64,000 nt of DNA from Hyphomicrobiales bacterium (GTDB lineage Bacteria; Pseudomonadota; Alphaproteobacteria; Rhizobiales; Rhizobiaceae), in NCBI GenBank assembly GCA_900466475.1, contig UBMI01000009.1, forward strand, positions 62,001 through 126,000, in the 5' to 3' direction. How positions within the stretch are numbered: the first letter of the stretch is position 1; every line of letters begins with the position of its first letter. This document shows positions 45,390-54,019 of the stretch, in pieces. The notes below the pieces were generated by a model, which worked only from the letters and a program-made list of their open reading frames with translations, had not been told where the DNA came from and searched no databases. A program made the position numbers and the translations under genes.

Positions 45390-46001
45390 ATGAAGATCAT
45401 CAGCACGATCGAAGAGCTCAATGCGATCTATGGAGGCGGGCTGTCGCAGGCTTCGGTCGACAAGGTAACGAAGGCGCTGACACCGCTCTACCGCGGCATG
45501 ATCGAGATCTCGCCCTTCGTGGCACTGGCAACTATCGGGCCCGAGGGGCTCGACTGTTCGCCGCGCGGCGATATCGGCGGTGTGGTGCGTATCGTCGACG
45601 ATACCACGTTGCATCTGCCGGACTGGCGCGGCAACAACCGCGTCGATTCGCTTTCCAACATCGTACGCGACCCGCGCCTCTCGCTGATGTTCCTCATTCC
45701 CGGCTCGAACACGGTGATGCGCATCAACGGGCGCGGGGTAGTGTCCAATGACGAGGCGCTGCTCGAAAGCTTCGAGATGGACGGCAAGCATCCTCGCACG
45801 GTCATCGTCATCAGCATCGTCGAGGTCTATTTCCAGTGCGCCCGGGCGGTGATGCGCGCCGAGCTCTGGAATGCCGAACATTTCGTCGACCCTGCCAATC
45901 TGCCGACGCCCGGTCAGATGCTGAAGGATGCGGTTGGGGATTTCGACCACGAAACCTACGATCGCGAATGGCCGGCACGGGCTGCGAAGACGATGTGGTG
46001 A
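45390..46001 (+). CDS. Pyridoxamine 5'-phosphate oxidase-family (flavin split-barrel) protein
   Basis: The 203-residue protein has the split-barrel pattern of the MSMEG_1061-like group: PFVALATIGPEGLDCSPRGD, then LPDWRGNNRVDSLSNIVRDPRLSLMFLIPG and FQCARAVMRAELW. These residues surround FMN or F420 in relatives. True PNPOx residues for PLP synthesis are not evident, so it is a general oxidoreductase-type protein. It lies 48 bp after the hydrolase gene and may be cotranscribed. Confidence 0.87.
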   Translation: MKIISTIEELNAIYGGGLSQASVDKVTKALTPLYRGMIEISPFVALATIGPEGLDCSPRGDIGGVVRIVDDTTLHLPDWRGNNRVDSLSNIVRDPRLSLMFLIPGSNTVMRINGRGVVSNDEALLESFEMDGKHPRTVIVISIVEVYFQCARAVMRAELWNAEHFVDPANLPTPGQMLKDAVGDFDHETYDREWPARAAKTMW

Positions 46002-46058
46002 GGTGAGGGGGTTGCTGCGTAAGGCTCGTTTTAGAGGCGACAAAGAACCCGGCCCAAA

Positions 46059-46180
46059 CCCTCCCCATAAGGGGAGGGCTTAATTTGCGGCCCCGCTCTC
46101 TAGACCTTCGAGGTTTGAGAGGAAGTAAGGAGTTAGTCCCTTCCACCTGTGGGGAGGAGTTGGGGAGGGGCCTTGCCGTG
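46059..46180. repeat. Palindromic GC-rich intergenic repeat
   Basis: CCCTCCCC-ATAA-GGGGAGGG (46059-46078) is a perfect palindrome, followed by a second GGGGAGGAG...GGGGAGGGG segment overlapping the end of metG2. It is the type of palindromic repeat often found between rhizobial genes. Confidence 0.6.
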
Positions 46181-47734
46181 GTGTCGTGAGGCTGCTTCCC
46201 TCCTCGGAAACAGCACAGCTTCCGACGCCGTCTTTACTCCACCAATCACAAGCGGCGCCCCGTACACCTCAGGCAATGCAATTCCCAATCTTCCATGCAG
46301 TGCCACGGCGGAGCGCGGCAGAAACGGCAAGAGGCAGCGCGCCACCACCGCCAACCCATAGACCTGCTCGGCAATGCAGGCACCGAGGCGGTCGCCGGTC
46401 GCTTTCCTCTCCGCCGTCGTCAGATCCCCCGAAAGTGCCTTTGCATCTACCCACGGTGCACCCTTGGCGAAGCGCCGGTTCGCCTCGCCGACGAAGGCGA
46501 AGATATCCGCAAGGCCGACATGCAGCTCATAAGCGTCGAAGGCATCAGCCACTTTCGCCGGAAGCCGTGCCGCCTCCTGCGTGAAATCACTCTCCTGCAG
46601 CGGCGGAGCGACCCCTTCGAAAGCTGAAGAGACAAGTGCCAGGACCCGGTTGGCGAGATTGCCGAGCTGGCCGCCGAGCTCTCCTGTCCAGGCTGCCTCC
46701 AGACGCTCGGCCGAGAAGTCGCCATCGTCGCCCGAGCGGATATGCCGGAGCAGGTAATAGCGCAGCGCATCCGGCGTACAGTAGGCATCGACGATGCTAT
46801 TGGGATCGATGCCATTGCCGGCCGATTTGCCGATCTTTCTGCCATCGACCGTCACATAGCCATGCACCAGGATCGACGATGGCGGCGGCAGACCGGCCGA
46901 GAGCAGGATAGCCGGCCAGTAGATAGCATGGAACTTGGAGATGCCCTTGCCGACGACGTGGATGCGCTCACCGCCAGCGGTCCAGTAGCGATTGAAGAGC
47001 TCCTCATCGGCGCCATGGCCGAGACCTGTCAGATAGTTTGCCAGCGCATCGAACCAGACGTAGACGACCTCATCGCTCAGAGGCACGGGAACACCCCAAC
47101 CGCGCGCCCGTTCGGCGCTACGCGAGACGCTGATATCCTCAAGGCCGCGCCGAAGCAGCGCCAGCACTTCGTTGCGCCGGTGGGCCGGCACGATCTTCAG
47201 TCCGTCGCTCTCGATGAGGTGCAGCAGCCGATCGCCATAGCGTGAGAGGCGGAAGAACCAGTTCTCCTCCCGCACCAGTTCGAGCGGAATGCGGTGCTCG
47301 GGGCAGCGCCCATCGATGAGTTCGGATGCCTCATAAAACTGCTCGCAGCCGACGCAGTAGAGACCTTCATAGGCCTTGCGGTAGAGGTCGCCATTGTCAG
47401 CACAGGCATTCCACAGGGCATGCACGCAGGCGACATGCCGCGGGTCGCGCGAAGTGCGGACGAACTCGTCGTTGGAGATATCGAGCCGTGTCCCCAGCTG
47501 CTCGAAGCGGTCGGCATTGGCATCGACGAAATCCGCCACAGGCAGGCCGGCGGCTTCCGCCGAGCGAACGTTCTTCAGGCTGTTGTCATCGGTGCCGCAC
47601 TGGAACCGCACATCGCGGCCGAGCAGTCGGAAGTGGCGCGCATAGGCATCGGCCTGCACGAGTTCGAGCGCAAAGCCCACATGCGGGGCAGCGTTCACAT
47701 AGGGGATCGAAGTGGTGATATAGATCTTGTTCAT
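46133..47734 (-). CDS. metG: Methionyl-tRNA synthetase, atypical second-type
   Basis: The 533-residue class I synthetase has the MetG layout: catalytic domain with ITTSIPYVNAAPHVGFALE, a CP domain with Zn ligands C127/C130/C144/H147 (CVGC...CPEH), WFDALANYLTG, then the KMSKS loop and an anticodon-binding helical part. Two signatures are degenerate: HIGH reads HVGF (18-21) and KMSKS reads KIGKS (300-304). It lacks the C-terminal tRNA-binding domain. AAGGAT precedes the ATG. A leader with Met codons and a terminator lies upstream. It may be an auxiliary or antibiotic-insensitive form, with the housekeeping gene elsewhere. Confidence 0.85.
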   Translation of the reverse strand: MNKIYITTSIPYVNAAPHVGFALELVQADAYARHFRLLGRDVRFQCGTDDNSLKNVRSAEAAGLPVADFVDANADRFEQLGTRLDISNDEFVRTSRDPRHVACVHALWNACADNGDLYRKAYEGLYCVGCEQFYEASELIDGRCPEHRIPLELVREENWFFRLSRYGDRLLHLIESDGLKIVPAHRRNEVLALLRRGLEDISVSRSAERARGWGVPVPLSDEVVYVWFDALANYLTGLGHGADEELFNRYWTAGGERIHVVGKGISKFHAIYWPAILLSAGLPPPSSILVHGYVTVDGRKIGKSAGNGIDPNSIVDAYCTPDALRYYLLRHIRSGDDGDFSAERLEAAWTGELGGQLGNLANRVLALVSSAFEGVAPPLQESDFTQEAARLPAKVADAFDAYELHVGLADIFAFVGEANRRFAKGAPWVDAKALSGDLTTAERKATGDRLGACIAEQVYGLAVVARCLLPFLPRSAVALHGRLGIALPEVYGAPLVIGGVKTASEAVLFPRREAASRHHGKAPPQLLPTGGRD

Positions 47735-47784
47735 CGGTTGATCCTTTCGAGGGCTAGTTGCCCCGCGAGACGGATCGACTCATG

Positions 47785-47807
47785 AAAAGACCGCCTCGAG
47801 GGCGGTC
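47785..47807 (-). terminator. Attenuator-type terminator in the metG leader
   Basis: On the minus strand GACCGCC and GGCGGTC form a perfect 7-bp stem around CTCGA, followed by TTTT, 50 bases before the metG ATG. The T-run exists only in the minus orientation. The 5' arm can instead pair with GGCGG (47834-47838), just after the leader-peptide stop. Confidence 0.8.
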
Positions 47808-47841
47808 GCTGGTGCATTATGGACGCACGAAACCCGCCACG

Positions 47842-47892
47842 CTATGAGCGCGGCATCATCATCACCGACGTGCTGATCACGGTTCTGTCCAT
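47842..47892 (-). CDS. Candidate metG leader peptide with three consecutive Met codons
   Basis: The minus strand can encode a 16-residue peptide, MDRTVISTSVMMMPRS, with ATG ATG ATG as codons 11-13 (47854-47862) and TAG at 47842-47844. It lies 35 nt before the terminator hairpin of the metG leader. GGCGG begins four nucleotides after the stop, so a terminating ribosome would cover it, while one stalled at the Met codons would leave it free for antiterminator pairing. A TTGTCG/TACCAA pair with 17-bp spacing would start transcription at the ATG itself; the -10 match is poor. Translation has not been shown. Confidence 0.6.
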   Translation of the reverse strand: MDRTVISTSVMMMPRS

Positions 47893-47987
47893 GCGGAATT
47901 GGTAACACCTGGAGCCGCATCCGACAAGCGGGCTGCTTTCGACGCATTGTCAGCTATTCTGCGGTACCTTGATGCGTGGAGGAAGCG

Positions 47988-48383
47988 ATGGCGACGGAAA
48001 GCGTGAGGATGGGTGGCTGTATGTGCGGCGCGGTGCGCTACGAAGTCGAGGGCGAGCCATATCAGTCCGGGCTCTGCCACTGCACCAAATGCCGGAAGCT
48101 GACGGGCTCGATCTTTTCGGCCACAGCGAACTGGCGGCGCTCGAAGTTCAAGATGGACGGTGAGATCAGCACCTTCGACAAACGGTCGTTCTGCCCGATC
48201 TGCGGCTCTCGGCTGTTCTTCATGCTCGACGACGCTGTGGAAGTCTTCATCGGCACCCTGGATCAGGCACCGAACGACATCCACCCGATGGTCGAAGTCT
48301 GGACTATCAGGCGCGAACCCTGGTTGCCCGCTGTACCCGATGTCCGGCTCTATGACGAAAACGAGCATGCGCCTGAGCCCTGA
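47988..48383 (+). CDS. GFA-family (glutathione-dependent formaldehyde-activating-like) zinc protein
   Basis: The 131-residue protein from the ATG at 47988 (GGAGG upstream) has GGCMCGAVRYEVEGEP, CHCTKCRKLTGSIF and FCPICGSRLFF, the Cys pairs that bind two zinc ions in the GFA/CENP-V fold. GFA proteins were linked to S-hydroxymethylglutathione formation; many members have unknown activity. It is divergent from metG2. Confidence 0.93.
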   Translation: MATESVRMGGCMCGAVRYEVEGEPYQSGLCHCTKCRKLTGSIFSATANWRRSKFKMDGEISTFDKRSFCPICGSRLFFMLDDAVEVFIGTLDQAPNDIHPMVEVWTIRREPWLPAVPDVRLYDENEHAPEP

Positions 48384-48417
48384 CCTTGCTACCTGAGCCG
48401 CCGGCATCGCGCCGGAT

Positions 48418-51015
48418 TCACCAGTTGACCCGCAAGCCGACCTTGCCGTTCCAGGCGTAGTTGTCGCCGTCGAAACTCGTACTGAAGCCGACGTTGCCAT
48501 ACAGCGAGGTGTTGTTCGACACCTGTCTCGTTCCCCCGACGCCCACTTCGATCCACGTCTCGTCGAGATCGGTCGAGAACGGTACATAGCCATCCGCCGA
48601 CGAGATCTCCGTCTGCGCCTTTGCAGTGAACTCGTGCCAGAGGTTCACCCGTCCCCATATCGTGGCGAGGCGGGCAGGCTCCGTGGCTGTCGCTTCTTCG
48701 GCCTCCCAGGTGCGGGCGATCCGCGCGCCGATGCGCCCAGCGAGGGAGTTCAGCTCGTCGTAGCGGATATCGGCCGCGCCGTCGTTGAAGTCGCCCATGT
48801 GTATGGTCTGCCAGACGACCTGCGCCTGCGGCTCGAGCTGCCACCCGTTGCCAAGGTCGAAGGGGTAACCGCCTTCGAGGGAGGCGGCGAAACCGAAGCC
48901 GTCTACATCCTGATCCGGAAACCCGAACTCAGTGGCGCGGTTCGATCTGGTCGTCATGTCGTACCAGGTGCCCTGCAGGACGCCGTCGAGATACCAGCCG
49001 TTCTCGCCGAAGCGCGTCGAGTAGCCGCCGACGGAAAATGCATTGAACTCGTTCCGGCCCGCATCCCTGGTTTCGATCAACCTGTCCTGGGTCACATCCA
49101 TCACGCCGCGACCGTAAGCGAGATACATGCCGGCATGGTCGGTGACGCTGCCCGTCTCGCTCCTATAGAAGTCGAGCCCTCCCTGCATAGCGCCAAAACG
49201 ATAGTCGAATTCCGGTGCGCCATCGTGAATGCCGTTCGGGTCGCCGTCACGATGCCCCCAATGGCCGATGCCGCGCATCCAGAAGCCGTTAAAAGTCTCA
49301 TTCCCTCCGCCGTCGTCCCGGCTGCCAAGTTGCTCTTCCTCACCGACGCGTTCGTGCAGCGTATCGATCAGGTGCCGTCCGTAGATCGCCCCCATCGCGG
49401 GTATCGCGGCATAGAGAGAGACTTCGGGACGGTAATCGGGCGTCGGTTCCGGCCCCGGCCCGGGAGGAGAGGGTGAAAGGTCTGAGCGGAGGTACCAGTT
49501 CTGCGGACCTGAGGCGTCGAGGCTGCTGCGGTAGAGCGAATACTCGTAGGGACCTGCGACCGCCGGTCCGGCGAGATGGAATGCTCCGCTATCGGTCACG
49601 CCCCCGCTGATGGCGTCGACGACGAGGATACCGTTCCCGGTCGTCAACGCGCCGCCGCCGGTAGTGTCGGAAATCAATAGACCGGTCGTCCCCGTCGCAG
49701 TCCCGCCGTTTATGATCAGGAGGTCGGACGGCGACCCGTCTGCCGCGAGATAGGTGTTCAGTCCGATGCGGCCAGCGTTGCCGGCGTAGTTTACGGCCGT
49801 CAGCGCCTTGTAGGCGCCTCCCGCGGGATCGCTGAACTGGATCAGGCTGTCGTCGTTGGAAAGGGCGGTGATGTTGGAATTGCCGGTGAGGTTCCATACC
49901 GTCCCGTCGAACAGGGCGACATTGGACGTGCTGCCGGCCGCCGTGACGGCCGCCCCTGTCATCTGCGAGCCGAAGGCGTCGAGAGTGAGCGTCGCACCGC
50001 CGCCGATTTCGAGGGCCAATGGATTTCCGATGATCGATGAATTGATCAGATCCACGTTGAAGACGGCGGTAGCGCCAAACGCCAGGATGGCCGACGATCG
50101 AGACGACGTTATGTCCGCACCCGTGATCGTTGCGGTGTTGGTGCCTGGGCCGCCATAGATCGCCCTGGCGCCGCTGCCTGCCGTCTCGATCGAGCCGCCG
50201 TTCATCGTAAGGGCGCTACCGCCGCTGAGATACACGCCATAGGCGGAAGTCCCGGTGGTGCTGACCGCGGTGTTGTTCAACGTCACGGTTGCGCCGGTCG
50301 CGGTTTGGACGCCTATGGAGCTGCTGCGTATCGACGAGTCCGTCAGAGAGAGAAGGCCCTGCTGGACGTAAGCTCCCTGCACTGTGTTGGACGTGACTGC
50401 CACACCGGTCCCGATGATGCTGGAGTTTGGATTGACCCAAAGAGCCAGACCGGACCCAGTCTCGACAATGCTGTTTTCGAGCGTAACCTGGCCGCCGGTA
50501 AAGGCGGCCACGCCTGTGCCAGTCAGAGCTCGAACGGAGCCGTTCGTCATCAGGATGCGGCCGTTCGTGCCGGCGATGAGGCCGTAACCGATGTTCTCCG
50601 TCAGAACGTCCGTGCCGATGGCCGTCACCAGGCTGCCGGCACCGGAGGAGACGATCCCATCGGCCTGGCTACCGGTGGTGTGGATCGTGGTGCCGTCGAA
50701 GAGATAGATGCGAGAATTCGAGAGCGCCTGAGCGCCGATGGCGCTGCTGCCGCGGGTTATGATCGTCAATGGAGAGAAGCTCTGGATCGTGCCGCTATTG
50801 CGGGCCCGCAGGGCGATGCCGGCGTCTCCGTTGATCGTGCCCATGTCGATCACGCCGCTGGCGATGACGGTGGTGCCGTCAGCGAAAACCTGCTGGGCAC
50901 GCGCCATATGCGGCCAGGACGACGCCAGGAAAGCCGCCGAAGACATCAGGAACAGCAACAGGCTGTTGAATGGTCTTCTTTTCCTCGGCGATTCCGCCAA
51001 CGACAGATTGAACAT
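48418..51015 (-). CDS. Autotransporter (type V secretion) outer-membrane protein
   Basis: The 865-residue protein from the ATG at 51015 (GGAGAG upstream) starts with a signal peptide (about residues 14-41, ending ARA). The passenger (about 42-535) is rich in Gly, Thr, Ser and Asn with repeated beta-helix turns, ending in a Pro-rich linker (SPSPPGPGPEPTPD). The C-terminal domain (about 590-865) has alternating strands and ends in the aromatic WNGKVGLRVNW, as in pertactin-like autotransporters. The passenger could be adhesive. No protease motif is seen. Confidence 0.9.
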   Translation of the reverse strand: MFNLSLAESPRKRRPFNSLLLFLMSSAAFLASSWPHMARAQQVFADGTTVIASGVIDMGTINGDAGIALRARNSGTIQSFSPLTIITRGSSAIGAQALSNSRIYLFDGTTIHTTGSQADGIVSSGAGSLVTAIGTDVLTENIGYGLIAGTNGRILMTNGSVRALTGTGVAAFTGGQVTLENSIVETGSGLALWVNPNSSIIGTGVAVTSNTVQGAYVQQGLLSLTDSSIRSSSIGVQTATGATVTLNNTAVSTTGTSAYGVYLSGGSALTMNGGSIETAGSGARAIYGGPGTNTATITGADITSSRSSAILAFGATAVFNVDLINSSIIGNPLALEIGGGATLTLDAFGSQMTGAAVTAAGSTSNVALFDGTVWNLTGNSNITALSNDDSLIQFSDPAGGAYKALTAVNYAGNAGRIGLNTYLAADGSPSDLLIINGGTATGTTGLLISDTTGGGALTTGNGILVVDAISGGVTDSGAFHLAGPAVAGPYEYSLYRSSLDASGPQNWYLRSDLSPSPPGPGPEPTPDYRPEVSLYAAIPAMGAIYGRHLIDTLHERVGEEEQLGSRDDGGGNETFNGFWMRGIGHWGHRDGDPNGIHDGAPEFDYRFGAMQGGLDFYRSETGSVTDHAGMYLAYGRGVMDVTQDRLIETRDAGRNEFNAFSVGGYSTRFGENGWYLDGVLQGTWYDMTTRSNRATEFGFPDQDVDGFGFAASLEGGYPFDLGNGWQLEPQAQVVWQTIHMGDFNDGAADIRYDELNSLAGRIGARIARTWEAEEATATEPARLATIWGRVNLWHEFTAKAQTEISSADGYVPFSTDLDETWIEVGVGGTRQVSNNTSLYGNVGFSTSFDGDNYAWNGKVGLRVNW

Positions 51016-51302
51016 CAGCATCTCTCCGTCACTTATGCGCGAAGATTAGCTCATGTCTTCCTGCTAAAGGAACCTTGTTACCGTAAACGTGTATCGCCTC
51101 AGCGTAACAAAAACGAAAAAATGCAGACCTTTCCTAGGCTTATCCCGATGCTTAGTCTGTGGTCAAACGGACGTAAATGGGAACTTTCGCGATTCAGTAG
51201 CGACTAAAACACTGAAAGGTTGATTCTTTACGCCTGGCGGAGCGGCCATCAGAACCCGGTGATGAGAATGCGACATAGCGGTCGCTCAAGCGAGGAGGCT
51301 CT

Positions 51303-52460
51303 TCAATAGAAGGTCGATTTGAAGGGAACGATGGCCGAGCCCATGCCAGCGGCGTCTCCTGCTATGTCCGACACTATGAGTTTCGGGTGCGGGCGAGGCA
51401 CGCCGTAGCGCGGGCGTCCGAAAAGTTCGGTGCGTTCGCTCAGCATCTGCGCCAATCCCGGCGGCACCTGGCCGCCGAAGACGATCGCCTGCGGGTCGTA
51501 GATCGCCCAGATGGCATTGACGAGACGGTTATAGGCGGGGGTGATCTCCTCGACCCATTCCACGACGCCTGGCCATTTCGGATCGAAATGCCGGCGCAGA
51601 TAGGGGATCGACGGCACATCGACATTGTGGCGCTTCAGCTTCTCCAGGAGCAGCTGCAGAGCGGGGCGGCGAGTGGTCTCCTCATCGTCAAACATCCCCG
51701 AGAATTCGCCGGCATTGCCGTTACCGCCGGCCAGGAGTTCGCCGTCGTTGATCAGGCCGCCGCCGAAGCCGTAATTGAAGCTGAGATAGGCGAAATGCTT
51801 GATGAAACGCCCGACGCCGAACATCGCCTCGGCGACTGCGCCGGCGCTGCCGCCGTTCAGGAGCCAGACGGGCTTCTTGAAGAGATCGCTCAGAAGCGGC
51901 CCAAGCTCGATCAACGACCATTCATGCAGCGGCATCGAGGCATTATATTTTGTCCCTGATATCAGAGCGCCGGCAATGCCGAAGCCGATGCCGAAGAAGG
52001 TCTCGTCATCGAGGCCGTTCAACTGCTGCAGTTCGGCGATGCGGTCGCGCACGCGATCCAGCGCCTGGTTCATGCTGAGCTCCCTCAGCGAGATGTCGCT
52101 TTCGCCGAGCACATTGCCCGACAGGTCTACCAGGCAGATATCGACCACGTCGGAATTGACGGAAATGCCGACCGAATAGGCGTGGCGGCCGTTGAGGCTC
52201 AGCATGGGACTCGGCTGACCGCGGCCGAGCCCGGGTTTGGGAGATCCCAGAGAAACGATGCCGCGCTCGACGAGCTGGTCGATGATGCGATGGACCGATT
52301 GCTGTGTCAGGTCGGTGTGGCCGGTGATCTCGGATCGTGACAGGCCGGGATTGCGCCAGATGAGTTTCAGCAGGCTGCGCTCATTCGGGGAGACGACGAT
52401 TTCTTCTCCCGGACGCCGGAAGCGGGCAGCAATCAACGGTTCAGGAGAATAAGGCATCAC
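51303..52460 (-). CDS. ROK-family transcriptional regulator
   Basis: The 385-residue protein has an N-terminal winged HTH (ERSLLKLIWRNPGLSRSEITGHTDLTQQSVHRIIDQLVERGIV) and a ROK sugar-binding domain with VDICLVDLSGNVLG, IGFGIAGAL and GGGLINDGELLAGGNGNAGEF. It lacks the classic four-residue zinc Cys set of glucokinases. It is divergent from the ugp-like operon, with TACAC-type half-sites on both sides of the spacer, and likely represses it. Confidence 0.92.
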   Translation of the reverse strand: MMPYSPEPLIAARFRRPGEEIVVSPNERSLLKLIWRNPGLSRSEITGHTDLTQQSVHRIIDQLVERGIVSLGSPKPGLGRGQPSPMLSLNGRHAYSVGISVNSDVVDICLVDLSGNVLGESDISLRELSMNQALDRVRDRIAELQQLNGLDDETFFGIGFGIAGALISGTKYNASMPLHEWSLIELGPLLSDLFKKPVWLLNGGSAGAVAEAMFGVGRFIKHFAYLSFNYGFGGGLINDGELLAGGNGNAGEFSGMFDDEETTRRPALQLLLEKLKRHNVDVPSIPYLRRHFDPKWPGVVEWVEEITPAYNRLVNAIWAIYDPQAIVFGGQVPPGLAQMLSERTELFGRPRYGVPRPHPKLIVSDIAGDAAGMGSAIVPFKSTFY

Positions 52461-52472
52461 GCACCTCGAATA

Positions 52473-52487
52473 TACTACAAAAGTGTA
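52473..52487. promoter_or_regulatory. Degenerate ROK operator near the ROK start
   Basis: TACTA-N5-GTGTA has the same layout as the perfect site at 52572-52586, with one altered half. It lies 13 bp before the ROK ATG, consistent with autoregulation. Confidence 0.45.
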
Positions 52488-52571
52488 AATGCAACATAGA
52501 TAGCAACCGCAGGTGCCTAGATACCGGGCCCTGCGTAACCGATCAAGCCAAATCTCGTCATCCAGTTGTTA

Positions 52572-52586
52572 CACATAAAGTGTACT
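52572..52586. promoter_or_regulatory. Probable ROK operator of the ugp-like operon
   Basis: TACAC and GTGTA flank ATAAA in a perfect 5-bp inverted repeat, about 62 bp before the binding-protein gene. A related site lies near the ROK start. Confidence 0.55.
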
Positions 52587-52647
52587 AAGCCGCCGTTCAC
52601 GATCCGGACGCTGGTCCGGCGGGTCTCACATTTCAGGCGAGGGTATT

Positions 52648-53958
52648 ATGAAGATCTCCATTCTGGTGGCTGCTGCCGCCCTGATGACGGCTGCGTGTAG
52701 TTCCGCGCAGGCTGCAAATTTCGAATTCTGGTACGGCAATACGGGAAGCGTCGAGAAGGCGATCCTGGCGCAATGCGACGCCTTCAACGCGTCGCAGTCG
52801 AAAGACCATGTGACCTGCGTCGGGCAGGGCAGCTATGAAGTCTCCATGCAGAAAGCGATTGCCGCCTACCGCTCCAACAAACATCCGGTGCTGATCCAGT
52901 TCTTCGATGCCGGCACGCTCGACCTGCTTCTGTCGGATGCCGTCGTTCCGGTTCAGGATGTACTGCCCGACGTCAACTGGAACAATTACATCAAGGGCGC
53001 GCGCTCCTATTACGAAACGTCAGGCGGCAAGCTCTATTCGCAGCCCTACAATGCTTCGACGCTGCTCTTCTACGTCAACAAGACGGAGCTCGAGAAAGCC
53101 GGCGTCACCGAGATGCCGAAGACCTGGGAAGACATTATCGAGGCTGCCCGCAAGCTGAAGGCATCAGGCCATGAATGCCCCTATGTCACCAATGGCGAGC
53201 CCTGGTCGATGTTCGAGCAGTTCTCCGCCCGTCACGGCCTGGCGATCGCCTCCAAGCATAATGGCTATGATGGTCTCGATGCCGAATATGTCTTCAACAC
53301 AACCTTCTTTGCAAAGCACCTGCAGAACCTGATCGACTGGCGCAAGGAGGGCCTGGTCAAGATCGCCAGCGACACCAAGGCCGGCAACTACACCGCCGCT
53401 TTCAATTCCGGCGAATGCGCCATGATGGAAAATTCCTCCGGTTCCTACACGGACTCTTCAAAGGCCTTTGCCGGCAAGTATGAGCTCTCCGTCGGCCTGA
53501 CGCCAATGTACAAGGGCTACGAGCGCCACAACACCTTCGTCGGCGGCGCGTCCATCTACATCATGAAGGGTCACGACCAGGCCGAGATCGATGGCGCCAA
53601 GGTCTTCCTCGACTTCCTGCGCAAGCCGGAACAGCAGATGTTCATGACGGCTTCGACCGGTTACGTGCCTGTCACCAATGACGTGCTCGACGCCATCGCC
53701 AAAAGCCCGGATGCCGGTACCACCAAATACGCGACGGCAGGTGTCGGCATCGAATCCATGAACGAGCCGGGTACGCCCGATACACGCGGCATTCGCCTCG
53801 GCTTCTACGTGCAGTTCCGCTCGATCCTCATAGAGGAAACGCAGAAGGCATTTGCGGGCACACAGACCGCGCAGGTCTCGCTCGACAATGCCAAGAAGCG
53901 TGGCGACGAGCTGCTGCGCCGCTTCGAGCAGACGTACAAGACGGCAAAGCTGCCCTGA
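52648..53958 (+). CDS. ugpB: sn-glycerol-3-phosphate/glycerophosphodiester-type ABC binding protein
   Basis: The 436-residue protein has a signal peptide (ALMTAACSSAQA-ANF; a lipobox-like Cys is present but the context favours signal peptidase I) and the UgpB fold: FEFWYGNTGSVEKAILAQCDAFN, QPYNASTLLFYVNKTELEKAG, and AMMENSSGSY. It resembles UgpB. It is first in a ugpB-A-E-C-GDPD-GDPD operon, so the ligand is probably a glycerophosphodiester or glycerol phosphate. Confidence 0.85.
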   Translation: MKISILVAAAALMTAACSSAQAANFEFWYGNTGSVEKAILAQCDAFNASQSKDHVTCVGQGSYEVSMQKAIAAYRSNKHPVLIQFFDAGTLDLLLSDAVVPVQDVLPDVNWNNYIKGARSYYETSGGKLYSQPYNASTLLFYVNKTELEKAGVTEMPKTWEDIIEAARKLKASGHECPYVTNGEPWSMFEQFSARHGLAIASKHNGYDGLDAEYVFNTTFFAKHLQNLIDWRKEGLVKIASDTKAGNYTAAFNSGECAMMENSSGSYTDSSKAFAGKYELSVGLTPMYKGYERHNTFVGGASIYIMKGHDQAEIDGAKVFLDFLRKPEQQMFMTASTGYVPVTNDVLDAIAKSPDAGTTKYATAGVGIESMNEPGTPDTRGIRLGFYVQFRSILIEETQKAFAGTQTAQVSLDNAKKRGDELLRRFEQTYKTAKLP

Positions 53959-54019
53959 TACCTGGCCGGTGCGGCGCTCCCCGTCGCCGCACCGGGTTTC
54001 CTCGAAATGGACATGCGTG

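Noticed and set aside
47819..47908. Plus-strand 29-residue ORF (Ile/Val/Leu-rich) opposite the metG leader
   Set aside because: It resembles a branched-chain leader peptide, but the hairpin next to it has its T-run only on the minus strand and the downstream plus gene (GFA family) has no terminator before it, so the minus leader is preferred. It remains a possible alternative.
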